Source of the DNA: CAYVMN01 sp964452575
GTDB taxonomy: Bacteria; Desulfobacterota; DSM-4660; Desulfatiglandales; Desulfatiglandaceae
Direction: 5' to 3'
Assembly (NCBI GenBank): GCA_964452575.1
Contig: CAYVMN010000038.1
Span: 1-25,735 of the forward strand
DNA length: 25,735 nucleotides
The notes beneath the pieces were generated by a model, which was given only the letters and a program-made list of their open reading frames with translations, did not search any database and was not told the DNA's origin. Position 1 is the first letter of the stretch; each line of letters begins with the position of its first letter. Below are positions 15,866-22,773 of the stretch, in pieces. The position numbers and the translations under genes were made by a program.

Positions 15866-16438
15866 CTAATAGTTTTCACCTAAAAGTTCGAAATATGCCT
15901 GAGCATGAGCACAGGCAGGGCAAGCCTTAGGGGCCTCCTTTCCGGTGTGGAGATAGCCACAGTTACGGCAGCGCCACACTACCTCAGAATCGCGCTCAAA
16001 GACCCGACCAGCCTCTATATTTGCAGCCAAATCCAGATACCGTTTCTCGTGTTGTTTCTCTGCTACGGAAACGTACTTAAGTACATCGGCAATTTCCTGG
16101 AAACCTTCCTCTCTGGCGGTCTTTGCAAAACCGGGATAAAGCTCTGTATGCTCAAAATGCTCTCCTCCTGCCGCTGCCTTGAGGTTCTCCAATGTAATTC
16201 CGATCACGCCAGCCGGGAAGCCGGCCTGAATTTCAACCTCGCCTCCTTTTAGAAATTCGAAAAATCGTTTCGCGTGCTCCTTTTCTTGGTTGGCTGTCTC
16301 TTCGAAAATGAATGAAATTTGCTCTAGGCCTTCCTTTTTGGCCTGGCTGGCAAAATACGTATAACGATTACGCGCCTGAGATTCACCAGCAAAGGCCCAC
16401 ACAAGGTTTTTCTCAGTTTGACTGCCTTTCAGTTCCAT
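15866..16438 (-). CDS. rbr: Rubrerythrin (with C-terminal rubredoxin domain)
   Basis: The 190-aa protein has an N-terminal four-helix di-iron domain with two ExxH sets: FAGESQARNRYTYFA, ANQEKEHAKRFFEFL, FEHTELYPGFAKTAREEGF and VAEKQHEKRYLDLA. A C-terminal rubredoxin domain (WRCRNCGYLHTG ... CPACAHAQAYFELL) follows. It reduces hydrogen peroxide to water with electrons from rubredoxin. GGAGGT precedes the ATG at 16438. A 240-nt gap upstream holds a possible promoter and palindrome, so this gene and those after it may have a second start of transcription. It differs clearly from the other rubrerythrin at 16679-17173. Confidence 0.95.
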   Translation of the reverse strand: MELKGSQTEKNLVWAFAGESQARNRYTYFASQAKKEGLEQISFIFEETANQEKEHAKRFFEFLKGGEVEIQAGFPAGVIGITLENLKAAAGGEHFEHTELYPGFAKTAREEGFQEIADVLKYVSVAEKQHEKRYLDLAANIEAGRVFERDSEVVWRCRNCGYLHTGKEAPKACPACAHAQAYFELLGENY

Positions 16439-16561
16439 CGTATTGTACCTCCTTCTGAGATAGGTCAGAAAATTCAGATCACCAATTCATTTAATATCAC
16501 CCTCCGCTGATGGGTCATTCTGTAAGCCAAAATTGGCTCCACTTCCTGCTCGTGACAAAAA

Positions 16562-16613
16562 TTTAAGATTAGGTCTTAAAACTAACTAGTAAGGTCGTTT
16601 CCCGACTTGTCAA
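16562..16613 (-). promoter_or_regulatory. Candidate promoter with operator-like palindrome for rbr
   Basis: On the minus strand TTGACA (16608-16613) is followed after 17 nt by ACTAGT (16585-16590), a weak -10. The perfect palindrome TTTAAGA-N5-TCTTAAA (16562-16580) lies just beyond, over the expected start point, as an operator would. It does not match the PerR box. Confidence 0.35.
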
Positions 16614-16678
16614 GTGAATCACCAGCACCATCTCTTATCTGATTACATTTTTCATTTTGTTCTCCCCCTGCTTGTCTT

Positions 16679-17173
16679 TCAATTGACCTTGGAAAATGCC
16701 TTCGATTTGGAACCACATACGGGGCATGAGTCAGGCGGTTTTCCTTCGGAGGTGTATCCACAAACAGAACAGACATAAATATCTGCCTCTTTGAGGTTTT
16801 CAAGGTTATCCAGTGCCTTTTGGTACAGGGAGGCGTGGACCTTTTCAACCTCATTGGCATAACTGAACGATCTTTCCGCTTCCTTATTCCCTTCCTTCTT
16901 GGCCTCCTCGATCATGGCAGGGTACATATTCTTAAATTCATGGGTTTCCCCTGATATGGCCTCCTTCAAGTTCTCTTTCGTGCTCTTGATCCCATCCAGT
17001 ACCTTTAGATGGGCATGGGCATGAACGGTCTCGGCCTCGGCTGCGGCCCGAAAAAGCCTTGCTGCCTGAGGATATCCCTCCCTATCGGCCTGTTTAGCGA
17101 ATGCGAGATATTTCCGGTTTGCCTGGGATTCACCCGCAAAGGCATCCAAGAGATTTTTTTCTGTCTTGCTCAT
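16679..17173 (-). CDS. Rubrerythrin family protein, second type
   Basis: The 164-aa protein has di-iron helices with AFAGESQANRKYLAFA, AEAETVHAHAHLKVL, ETHEFKNMYPAMIEEA and ANEVEKVHASLYQKAL, then a short rubredoxin-like end (IYVCSVCGYTSEG ... CPVCGSKSKAF). This is the shorter rubrerythrin class common in anaerobes, and it is likely a peroxidase that takes electrons from rubredoxin-type carriers. AAGGAG precedes the ATG. It lies 76 nt downstream of the 66-aa gene, which follows a sigma-54 promoter, so it is the first recognised defence enzyme of that transcript. Confidence 0.93.
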   Translation of the reverse strand: MSKTEKNLLDAFAGESQANRKYLAFAKQADREGYPQAARLFRAAAEAETVHAHAHLKVLDGIKSTKENLKEAISGETHEFKNMYPAMIEEAKKEGNKEAERSFSYANEVEKVHASLYQKALDNLENLKEADIYVCSVCGYTSEGKPPDSCPVCGSKSKAFSKVN

Positions 17174-17249
17174 ATTTACTTCTCCTTTCTTGTAGAGATT
17201 GAGAACCCCATCAATAATTCATAATGATAAGGTCCTTAGGTTGCTTTCT

Positions 17250-17450
17250 TTATTTCCACCACCCTTTTCTGATATGCGCCTCACGCTCTGCCTCAGCGAG
17301 CTGCCGAATTTTATAGGCAGAATCCCTGAGGACACCGTAGAGAACACCACATCCGGCATCCTCTCTAACCTCGTCCCCATCATTTGCTATGTCGAGCATA
17401 GACTTGGTAAGCTCTAGGGTCTTTTGAATACTTTCATCGCATGGCTTCAC
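17250..17450 (-). CDS. Conserved small protein (66 aa), first gene after the sigma-54 promoter
   Basis: The frame starts at a GTG (17450) with AGGAG about 10 nt before it. It is almost wholly helical: KTLELTKSMLDIANDGD, then EDAGCGVLYGVLRDSAYKI and a lysine/tryptophan end. A single conserved-looking Cys sits in DAGCGVLYG, and another is near the start (KPCDES). I recall similar small proteins beside rubrerythrins in sulfate reducers but no assigned function. Being first after the -24/-12 element suggests a direct role in the stress response, perhaps as a small redox or regulatory partner. Confidence 0.7.
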   Translation of the reverse strand: MKPCDESIQKTLELTKSMLDIANDGDEVREDAGCGVLYGVLRDSAYKIRQLAEAEREAHIRKGWWK

Positions 17451-17489
17451 TTATCGCATCTCCTGAAATAAGGGTTCATTATCAATATA

Positions 17490-17504
17490 ACAAATTCTGT
17501 GCCA
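17490..17504 (-). promoter_or_regulatory. Sigma-54 (-24/-12) promoter of the oxygen-defence cluster
   Basis: On the minus strand the sequence is TGGCACAGAATTTGT. It matches the TGGCAC-N5-TTGC consensus except for the final C to T, with GG and GT at the correct 10-nt spacing. The expected start of transcription is near 17479, which leaves a leader of about 28 nt before the GTG at 17450. A sigma-54 activator gene lies next door on the same strand. Confidence 0.75.
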
Positions 17505-17603
17505 CACATGTTTTTCCGCAATAATTAAATAATAAATTCAAAATCATATTTCAATTATTTTTGAATAAACTTGAAGTTTAAAGGATAATCAAAATCATTA
17601 TTA

Positions 17604-17619
17604 GAGACAATTATGTCTC
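17604..17619. promoter_or_regulatory. Palindromic enhancer site, proximal
   Basis: GAGACA-ATTA-TGTCTC is a perfect inverted repeat about 100 bp upstream of the -24 box, the usual distance for activators of sigma-54 promoters. The same half-sites recur at 17846-17887. Confidence 0.65.
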
Positions 17620-17701
17620 AAGTCGCAGGCGTTAAAGATAACATCTTGATTTTGCAGAAAGATCAATTGTACACTGCGGAAAAGTCCTTTAAGAGGGGGG
17701 C

Positions 17702-17818
17702 ATGAACCAATTTGACACCTCGGCCAATGCGGCCATGCAAGATAGTGAGATCCAAAAACCGTTTGATATTTCAATTATACGAAATATTCAGCAAGTATTT
17801 CGGGTGAACAACCTTTGA
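17702..17818 (+). CDS. Doubtful small ORF (38 aa) inside the regulatory region
   Basis: An ATG at 17702, preceded by GAGGGGGG, opens a 38-codon frame (MNQFDTSANAAMQDSE...). Its start overlaps by ATGA the stop of a 30-codon frame at 17613-17705. No family is recognised, and the first frame begins inside the proximal palindrome, so both may be chance. The rest of the 427-nt gap 17451-17877 holds the sigma-54 promoter and palindromes, and I see nothing else in it. Confidence 0.2.
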   Translation: MNQFDTSANAAMQDSEIQKPFDISIIRNIQQVFRVNNL

Positions 17819-17845
17819 ATCAAGTCCCCTTTGAAAACCGGTGAC

Positions 17846-17887
17846 TGTCTCAAAATCTATATTGAGACATAAATGCCTCATGAGACA
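17846..17887. promoter_or_regulatory. Cluster of distal enhancer half-sites
   Basis: TGTCTCAA (17846-17853) pairs with TTGAGACA (17862-17869). GAGACA-TAAA-TGCCTC (17864-17879) repeats the proximal motif with one change, and a further GAGACA lies at 17882-17887. The group straddles the stop codon of the activator gene, about 350 bp upstream of the sigma-54 promoter. Confidence 0.55.
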
Positions 17888-19215
17888 TGTGGTAGACTGG
17901 CTAGAAACCGATAAAGGGTGGCCCGGCCAACCCCCAACTCCCTTGCCGCCTTTGCCTTATTGCCGCCGGTTCTTGCTAGGGTCTCCTGAACTTGTTCAAG
18001 GCTCAATTTTTTCGAAGGACCTCGCGAAGGCATGTTGTTTTTTAATTTCCTGAGCTCAATAGGAAGGTGATTAGGCCGAATTAGACCTCCCTTGCACTTA
18101 ACCAGTGCAAAATGGATGGCGCTCTGAAGCTCGCGAACATTTCCCGGCCAAGGGTATCTCATTAAAATAGACAGGGCATCCTTGGAAAGCCCTCTGGTTT
18201 TCTGGCCTTGTTTCCTGGCCCTGCGCAGGAAATGCTCTATCAGCAATGGGATGTCTTTGTATCTTTCCCTGAGAGGAGGCATGGGGACTGGAACTACGTT
18301 AATGCGGTAATACAGGTCTTCTCTGAACCGGTTCGTCTTGACCTGGTTTTTCAGGTCCTTGTTGGATGCACTGATCAGGCGGACGTTTACCGAAACGCTT
18401 TTTTCGCCCCCCACCCGATCAAATGTGCCGTCCTGAAGGACCCGAAGCAGTTTTGCTTGGACTACCTTCGGGAGATCAGCCACCTCGTCCAGAAACAGTG
18501 TCCCCCCATCAGCCAGCTCGAATCTCCCCTTTTTGTCCCTCAAGGCCCCTGTGAAGGCCCCTTTGACATGGCCAAAGAGCTCACTTTCCAGCATACCTTC
18601 GGGTAGTGCGGCGCAATTAATGGGCACGAAGGGCCCTTGCGCTCGGTGGCTCGCATTGTGAATGGCCGTTGCAACCAGTTCTTTACCGGTACCGGTCTCT
18701 CCAGTAATATGAACCGGGTAATCGTTATTTGCCAATTCCTGTATCTGCCGATAGACCCGAAGCATCTTTGGGTCTCGACCAACGATACCGCCAAAGCCTT
18801 CCAGATCTTGGGACGCGATCTTCAAACCGACCATATGGGTAACGTCACGAATCGCTGCAAGTACGCCTACAAGTTTACCGCTATCGTCTTTCATGCCAGT
18901 GACGGTCATTTCAATTTGGCGGATTTCTCCCGCCTTGTTCACAATCGTGACAGGGTATTCAGTATCTTCCCAGGACACAGGGGGCTCAGAGCAGAAGGAA
19001 CAACGCTCCCCGCAAAAGGGTCGGCTGAATACCTCGTGACAATCTCTTCCCAGTACTTCCGCCCGTTTGTAACCGGTCAATTCTTCAGCCGAGCGGTTAA
19101 AGAAGGCGATACGCCTCTGGGTATCATGAGCAATGATTCCCTCTTTCAGATTATCTAAGATACGCTCCAGGTTTTCTTTGTCCGCCAGGACCTGCTCAAG
19201 CCGCAAGTTTTTCAC
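17878..19215 (-). CDS. Sigma-54-dependent transcriptional activator (PAS / AAA+ / Fis)
   Basis: The 445-aa regulator has three parts. The PAS domain (about 12-130) contains CHEVFSRPFCGERCSFC. The AAA+ domain (about 144-370) has Walker A GETGTGKE, the sigma-54 contact loop GAFTGA, Walker B GGTLFLDEVADLP and the arginine finger region PPLRERYKDIP. The C-terminal Fis helix-turn-helix is GGNKAKAARELGVGRATLYR. It hydrolyses ATP to open sigma-54 polymerase complexes. The four-cysteine group in the PAS domain suggests redox or metal-cluster sensing. There is no receiver domain, so the signal is likely sensed directly. It begins with GTG at 19215 with a weak ribosome site. Its most likely target is the promoter at 17490-17504, via GAGACA palindromes near its own 3' end. 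Confidence 0.93.
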   Translation of the reverse strand: MKNLRLEQVLADKENLERILDNLKEGIIAHDTQRRIAFFNRSAEELTGYKRAEVLGRDCHEVFSRPFCGERCSFCSEPPVSWEDTEYPVTIVNKAGEIRQIEMTVTGMKDDSGKLVGVLAAIRDVTHMVGLKIASQDLEGFGGIVGRDPKMLRVYRQIQELANNDYPVHITGETGTGKELVATAIHNASHRAQGPFVPINCAALPEGMLESELFGHVKGAFTGALRDKKGRFELADGGTLFLDEVADLPKVVQAKLLRVLQDGTFDRVGGEKSVSVNVRLISASNKDLKNQVKTNRFREDLYYRINVVPVPMPPLRERYKDIPLLIEHFLRRARKQGQKTRGLSKDALSILMRYPWPGNVRELQSAIHFALVKCKGGLIRPNHLPIELRKLKNNMPSRGPSKKLSLEQVQETLARTGGNKAKAARELGVGRATLYRFLASLPHVS

Positions 19216-19337
19216 CTGCTTTCACTGCACTCCCATCGTCTTTCTTAATATTATTCACCTGAAAAGGTATTACCTTCTTTCAACGCCTTAGAAATTTATA
19301 CATCCCTCTATCCACTACTAGCAAGCTTCGCCTCAAA

Positions 19338-19380
19338 TCCCGCCATGCGGGACTTCGCGATGTCCCGCACTTTAGCGGGA
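19338..19380. repeat. Tandem REP-like hairpins
   Basis: TCCCGC-CAT-GCGGGA and TCCCGC-ACTTTA-GCGGGA lie 10 nt apart. The same arm (CCCGCC/GGCGGG) occurs in the hairpin at 24498-24519, so these look like dispersed extragenic palindromes. Confidence 0.6.
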
Positions 19381-19387
19381 CTGAACA

Positions 19388-19540
19388 CTAGATTCTGGAT
19401 AAATCAAAAAAGAAACCTTTAAATATCCAGCATCCGGTATGCCTTCGCTGCTTGCACCACAGGGACCCTATCTCTTCCATCGCATATCCAGACACTTTGA
19501 CCCTTTTCTCCAATTCCTCATAAGTGAGTTTCCTGGCCAC
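19388..19540 (-). pseudogene. N-terminal remnant of a PAS-type sensor kinase
   Basis: A GTG at 19540 with GGAGGA upstream opens a frame starting MARKLTYEELEKRVKVSG. That opening (K-x-T-Y-E-E-L-E-x-R-V-K) is the usual coiled-coil start of multi-PAS histidine kinases in Desulfobacterota. After about 20 residues the likeness ends, and the frame stops at TAG 19388-19390. Only 50 codons remain of what is normally several hundred. It lies on the same strand as, and upstream of, the activator gene. Confidence 0.45.
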
Positions 19541-19745
19541 TAAAAAATCCTCCTGCTCCCCTGTCGGAGTTCAAAGGATGATTGAAGGGTTTTATTAGCA
19601 CATTAGAATCCACAAATCTAGGCGACCCTAAATTTGCAAGAGAAGCAGCTTTTTTGTTGACCGGTGCCTCTTGGTTGGCGATACTGTCTCACTCTGTTGA
19701 TTTAGAGGCGGACAGGAAAGGGCAATAGGGGTCACGGAACTGAGG

Positions 19746-19937
19746 GTGAGGAAATCCGGCTATTTCTCGGTGGGGTCGTTCCTCTGTGGAATAGGGGAAT
19801 GCCTTATTGATGCAAAAAACTATGGGGAAGCCCAACTAGGACGAATCCATGTCATTGATGAAAAAGGTCAAGAGGTCCTAAGATATGTCCGGGATGACTG
19901 GAATCAGCTTAAGAATAAGGTACTTGAACAGGTCTGA
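19746..19937 (+). CDS. Small hypothetical protein (63 aa)
   Basis: The frame starts at GTG 19746 and contains GECLIDAKNYGEAQLGRIHVI and then EKGQEVLRYVRDDWNQLKN. The ending looks protein-like (a strand, then a helix) and may be the tail of a larger, decayed protein, since the frame is open back to 19701 without a good start. No family is recognised. It lies about 95 nt before fumarase on the same strand. Confidence 0.4.
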   Translation: MRKSGYFSVGSFLCGIGECLIDAKNYGEAQLGRIHVIDEKGQEVLRYVRDDWNQLKNKVLEQV

Positions 19938-20033
19938 GCTTCTTCGTGTATGTATGGCAACACTTCGGTTTGATGGGCTGTGAGTATGAAACGGTAGAGA
20001 CCAGGAGATAATCATCCTAGGGGCAAAGGGGAA

Positions 20034-21437
20034 ATGACGGGTCGTGAAGAACAAGATAGTATGGGAATCGTTCTCGTCCCCGCCGAGGCTTACTATGGGG
20101 CCCACACGCAGCGGGCTGTGGAAAACTTCGCAATCAGTGGGCTCAAGTTCCCTTCTTCTTTTATTAGGGCCCTGGGGCTGATCAAGAAGCACGCCGCAGG
20201 CGTTAATCTCCAACTGGGGGTGCTCAACCCTGAACTGGCAGGGGCCATTGTGAAGGCCTCTCAAGAGGTGGTCGAAGGCAAGCTTGATGAGCATTTCGTG
20301 GTGGAGGTTTTTCAGACCGGCTCAGGAACCTCCACCAACATGAATGCCAACGAGGTCATCGCCGGCCGTGCCAATGAAATACTTACCGGCCGGAAGGGTG
20401 GGCGCTCACCGGTTCATCCCAATGATCATGTCAATCTGGGGCAGTCCAGCAATGACGCCATCCCCTCGGCCATTCACATCGCTGCACTGACAGAGATAAG
20501 GGACCACCTTCTTCCTGCCATGATGCTGCTTCAAAGGGGTCTGGAGGCCAAGGCAGAAGAGTTCAAGGACATCTGGAAGATCGCCAGGACCCATCTTCAG
20601 GATGCGGTGCCGATCACGCTAGGCCAGGAGTTCGGCGGCTATGCCAGGCAGGTGGAGCTTGGTCTTGGGCGGATCGAGAAGGTAGAGGCAACGCTCTCCG
20701 AGTTGGCATTGGGCGGTACGGCAGTGGGGACCGGTTTGAACACCCATCCCGAGTTCGCAAGGCGGGTTATTGCTGGCATATCCGAAGAAACTGGTGTTCC
20801 TTTCAGCGAGGCCAAAAATCACTTTGAAGCCCAGGCCGCCCGCGACGCCACGGTGGAAACAAGCGGGGTCCTGAAAACCTTTGCTGTGAGCCTTATCAAG
20901 ATTGCCAACGACATCCGCTGGCTCGGTTCCGGCCCCCGATGCGGTATCGGGGAGATCCACATCCCACCTCTTCAGCCCGGGTCTTCGATTATGCCTGGCA
21001 AGGTCAATCCGGTGATTCCTGAGGCAGTCTTGCAGGTGGCCGCACAGGTCATCGGGAATGACGCGGCCATATGTGTTGCCGGACAGTCAGGGAACTTCGA
21101 TCTCAATACGATGCTTCCACTCATTGCTCACAATCTCTTGCAGTCCATTCATCTGCTTCAAAGGGCCTCCGTCGCTTTCGCGGAAAAATGCATTCGGGGG
21201 ATTTCAGCCAATCATAAGAAATGCGCCTCCTCTCTGGAGCAAAGCCTGGCCTTGGCCACAGCATTTGTACCCCACATCGGTTACGACAAGGCGACCGAGC
21301 TTGCAAAAAGGGCTTATGAATCCGGGAAGACCATCAGAGAAGTTGCCCTTGAAGAGCAAGTTCTGCCTGAACAGCAGACCCACCGGATACTGGATGAGGT
21401 CCTGGGAGGTAGATCACGACACGGCCCGGAGGTATAG
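20034..21437 (+). CDS. fumC: Fumarate hydratase class II
   Basis: The 467-aa iron-free fumarase of the aspartase/fumarase superfamily interconverts fumarate and malate in the cytoplasm. Conserved regions are GSGTSTNMNANEVIA (about 99-113), HPNDHVNLGQSSND (about 124-137), ARTHLQDAVPITLGQE with the catalytic His, and the mobile signature loop GSSIMPGKVNPVIPEA with the catalytic Ser. Length is as usual. AGGGG precedes the ATG at 20034 and the N-terminus (MGIVLVPAEAYYGAHTQRA) matches the family. Aspartase is a related alternative, but the sequence around the loop fits fumarase better. It could feed malate to the malic enzyme at 9960-11669. Confidence 0.93.
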   Translation: MTGREEQDSMGIVLVPAEAYYGAHTQRAVENFAISGLKFPSSFIRALGLIKKHAAGVNLQLGVLNPELAGAIVKASQEVVEGKLDEHFVVEVFQTGSGTSTNMNANEVIAGRANEILTGRKGGRSPVHPNDHVNLGQSSNDAIPSAIHIAALTEIRDHLLPAMMLLQRGLEAKAEEFKDIWKIARTHLQDAVPITLGQEFGGYARQVELGLGRIEKVEATLSELALGGTAVGTGLNTHPEFARRVIAGISEETGVPFSEAKNHFEAQAARDATVETSGVLKTFAVSLIKIANDIRWLGSGPRCGIGEIHIPPLQPGSSIMPGKVNPVIPEAVLQVAAQVIGNDAAICVAGQSGNFDLNTMLPLIAHNLLQSIHLLQRASVAFAEKCIRGISANHKKCASSLEQSLALATAFVPHIGYDKATELAKRAYESGKTIREVALEEQVLPEQQTHRILDEVLGGRSRHGPEV

Positions 21438-21457
21438 AAGTGCTCCTCTATAGCTCT

Positions 21458-22474
21458 CTATATCTTGCAGACCCCTTTTTCCAATACCAGCTTTCCGTCA
21501 AAATAAACGCTGGCATCCCTAAAGATGGCGTCATGGTGATTGGGCGCCAGAACGTTTCCACCAATGGCAAAATTACTACCGATCCCACAGTGGCAATTGC
21601 CCAGCCTGCCCAGGTCTTCCAGATTTGTTGCACCCAGGCGGGCACAGGGGTTGAGCCCAATACCGAATTCAGCGTAATTAAATGCCTTTTCGTCCTCCAA
21701 TGCGTCCAGTGTCTCCCTGAGTTTGCGGGCGGACATTCCACCCTGGATATCCACCACCTTGCCATCCCTGACGATCAGGGTCACAGGATCATAAAGGGTG
21801 ACACCCACGCTCATGATGCTCACGTCAATAACCGCCTTGCCCTCTGCCGTCCCTTCCACAGGGGATATATTGATCTCACTATCCGGAAAGGCTGCAAACT
21901 GTCCAGGCTCTCTGAAAAGCCCGGTCTCATACTGGACAGGCCGGCCTTTTACCTCTCCTCTTATATCGGTGCCGAGGGGTGAGGTGATGCTCACCTCCTT
22001 GCTCTCCGCGAGGAGTGCTCCCAGTTTTCTACCAAGCCGATCGCATTCCTCGTAATCTGCGTCAATTGCACCCAAACTGAGGGCATCCTCGGTGACTTCA
22101 CACATGGTTGAACCTCGTTTGCCTGCCTTAATGGCCTCTACCCTAGCCTCTGTATGGGTTTGCGACCATGTGCTGGGCTGCAGGAAGACATCGGCCTCTC
22201 GAAAGGCCGCAACAACGGGTTCCGGCAACTGCGCCCCATGGGTCTTGACCGGCGGGATCATGATGATGATGGGGGTCGCTCCCACACCATAGGCTGCTCC
22301 TGCCAGGGCTTCAGCGATCCGAAGCTTATTGGTATCCGTGGAAATCAGAACCGTTTCTCCCTTCTTGACTCCACCGCAATCCATGCATTTCATTGCTCCT
22401 CGCATCATTTGAATAGGGCTTGATGGACCCGGCATATAGTGCCAGTACGATATAGGCCATTCTCTCGTGCTCAT
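21458..22474 (-). CDS. M29 aminopeptidase-like / NicX-type dioxygenase family protein
   Basis: The 338-aa protein resembles the group often named leucyl aminopeptidase (aminopeptidase T), which also includes 2,5-dihydroxypyridine 5,6-dioxygenase. The N-terminal part has KKGETVLISTDTNKLRIAEAL and VGATPIIIMIPP. The C-terminal part has FGIGLNPCARLG, CHCGIGSNFAIGGN and NHHDAIFRDASVYFDGK, where His-His-Asp suits a metal site. Peptidase and ring-cleaving dioxygenase cannot be told apart by eye, and an oxygenase would be odd in an anaerobe. GAGGGGG supports the ATG at 22474 over a TTG at 22510. It converges with fumC, 20 nt apart. Confidence 0.75.
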   Translation of the reverse strand: MSTREWPISYWHYMPGPSSPIQMMRGAMKCMDCGGVKKGETVLISTDTNKLRIAEALAGAAYGVGATPIIIMIPPVKTHGAQLPEPVVAAFREADVFLQPSTWSQTHTEARVEAIKAGKRGSTMCEVTEDALSLGAIDADYEECDRLGRKLGALLAESKEVSITSPLGTDIRGEVKGRPVQYETGLFREPGQFAAFPDSEINISPVEGTAEGKAVIDVSIMSVGVTLYDPVTLIVRDGKVVDIQGGMSARKLRETLDALEDEKAFNYAEFGIGLNPCARLGATNLEDLGRLGNCHCGIGSNFAIGGNVLAPNHHDAIFRDASVYFDGKLVLEKGVCKI

Positions 22475-22526
22475 TTGCGTCCCCCTCACTCTGTTCTTTA
22501 GGTTATCCAAGCCAAATCTTATTTAG

Positions 22527-22737
22527 TGCCTGAACGAAAAGCCCCGTTCAGGCAAAATGCGAATATCGAAATCCGAAATTGGAAACAAATTCGAATACCA
22601 AAATTCCAAACAATCAAACCTAATATCTTGAGAATATTACATTTCGATCATTGGGATATTGGCATTTTGGCGACTGTTTCGTATTTCGTGTTTCGGATTT
22701 CGAATTTCTTGACCGAAAAACCAGGGTTTTCGGTCAA
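22527..22737. repeat. Long nested palindromic element (MITE- or REP-like)
   Basis: The element is symmetric about 22632. It is bounded by two perfect hairpins, TGCCTGAACG-N8-CGTTCAGGCA (22527-22554) and TTGACCGAAAA-N7-TTTTCGGTCAA (22709-22737). Inside, CGAAATCCGAAA (22567-22578) pairs with TTTCGGATTTCG (22691-22702), and the centre TAATAT-N7-ATATTA (22621-22639) is again palindromic. The body is AT-rich and non-coding. It fills the gap between two minus-strand genes. Confidence 0.75.
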
Positions 22738-22773
22738 GCACTATTTATATTTCTGGGGTGTTAAAAGGGATGT

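Larger units (their letters stand above)
19216..19745. other. Gap between divergent genes
   Basis: This 530-nt region holds tandem hairpins (19338-19380) and a sensor-kinase-like remnant (19388-19540). A TTGACC-N17-GATACT pair near 19660-19690 on the plus strand could be a weak promoter for the small ORF at 19746. I see no intact gene and no clear promoter for the activator. Confidence 0.5.

Noticed and set aside
19338..19380. Short repeated arms considered as a CRISPR array
   Set aside because: Only two hairpins with 6-bp arms and no regular repeat-spacer pattern. They fit REP-like palindromes.
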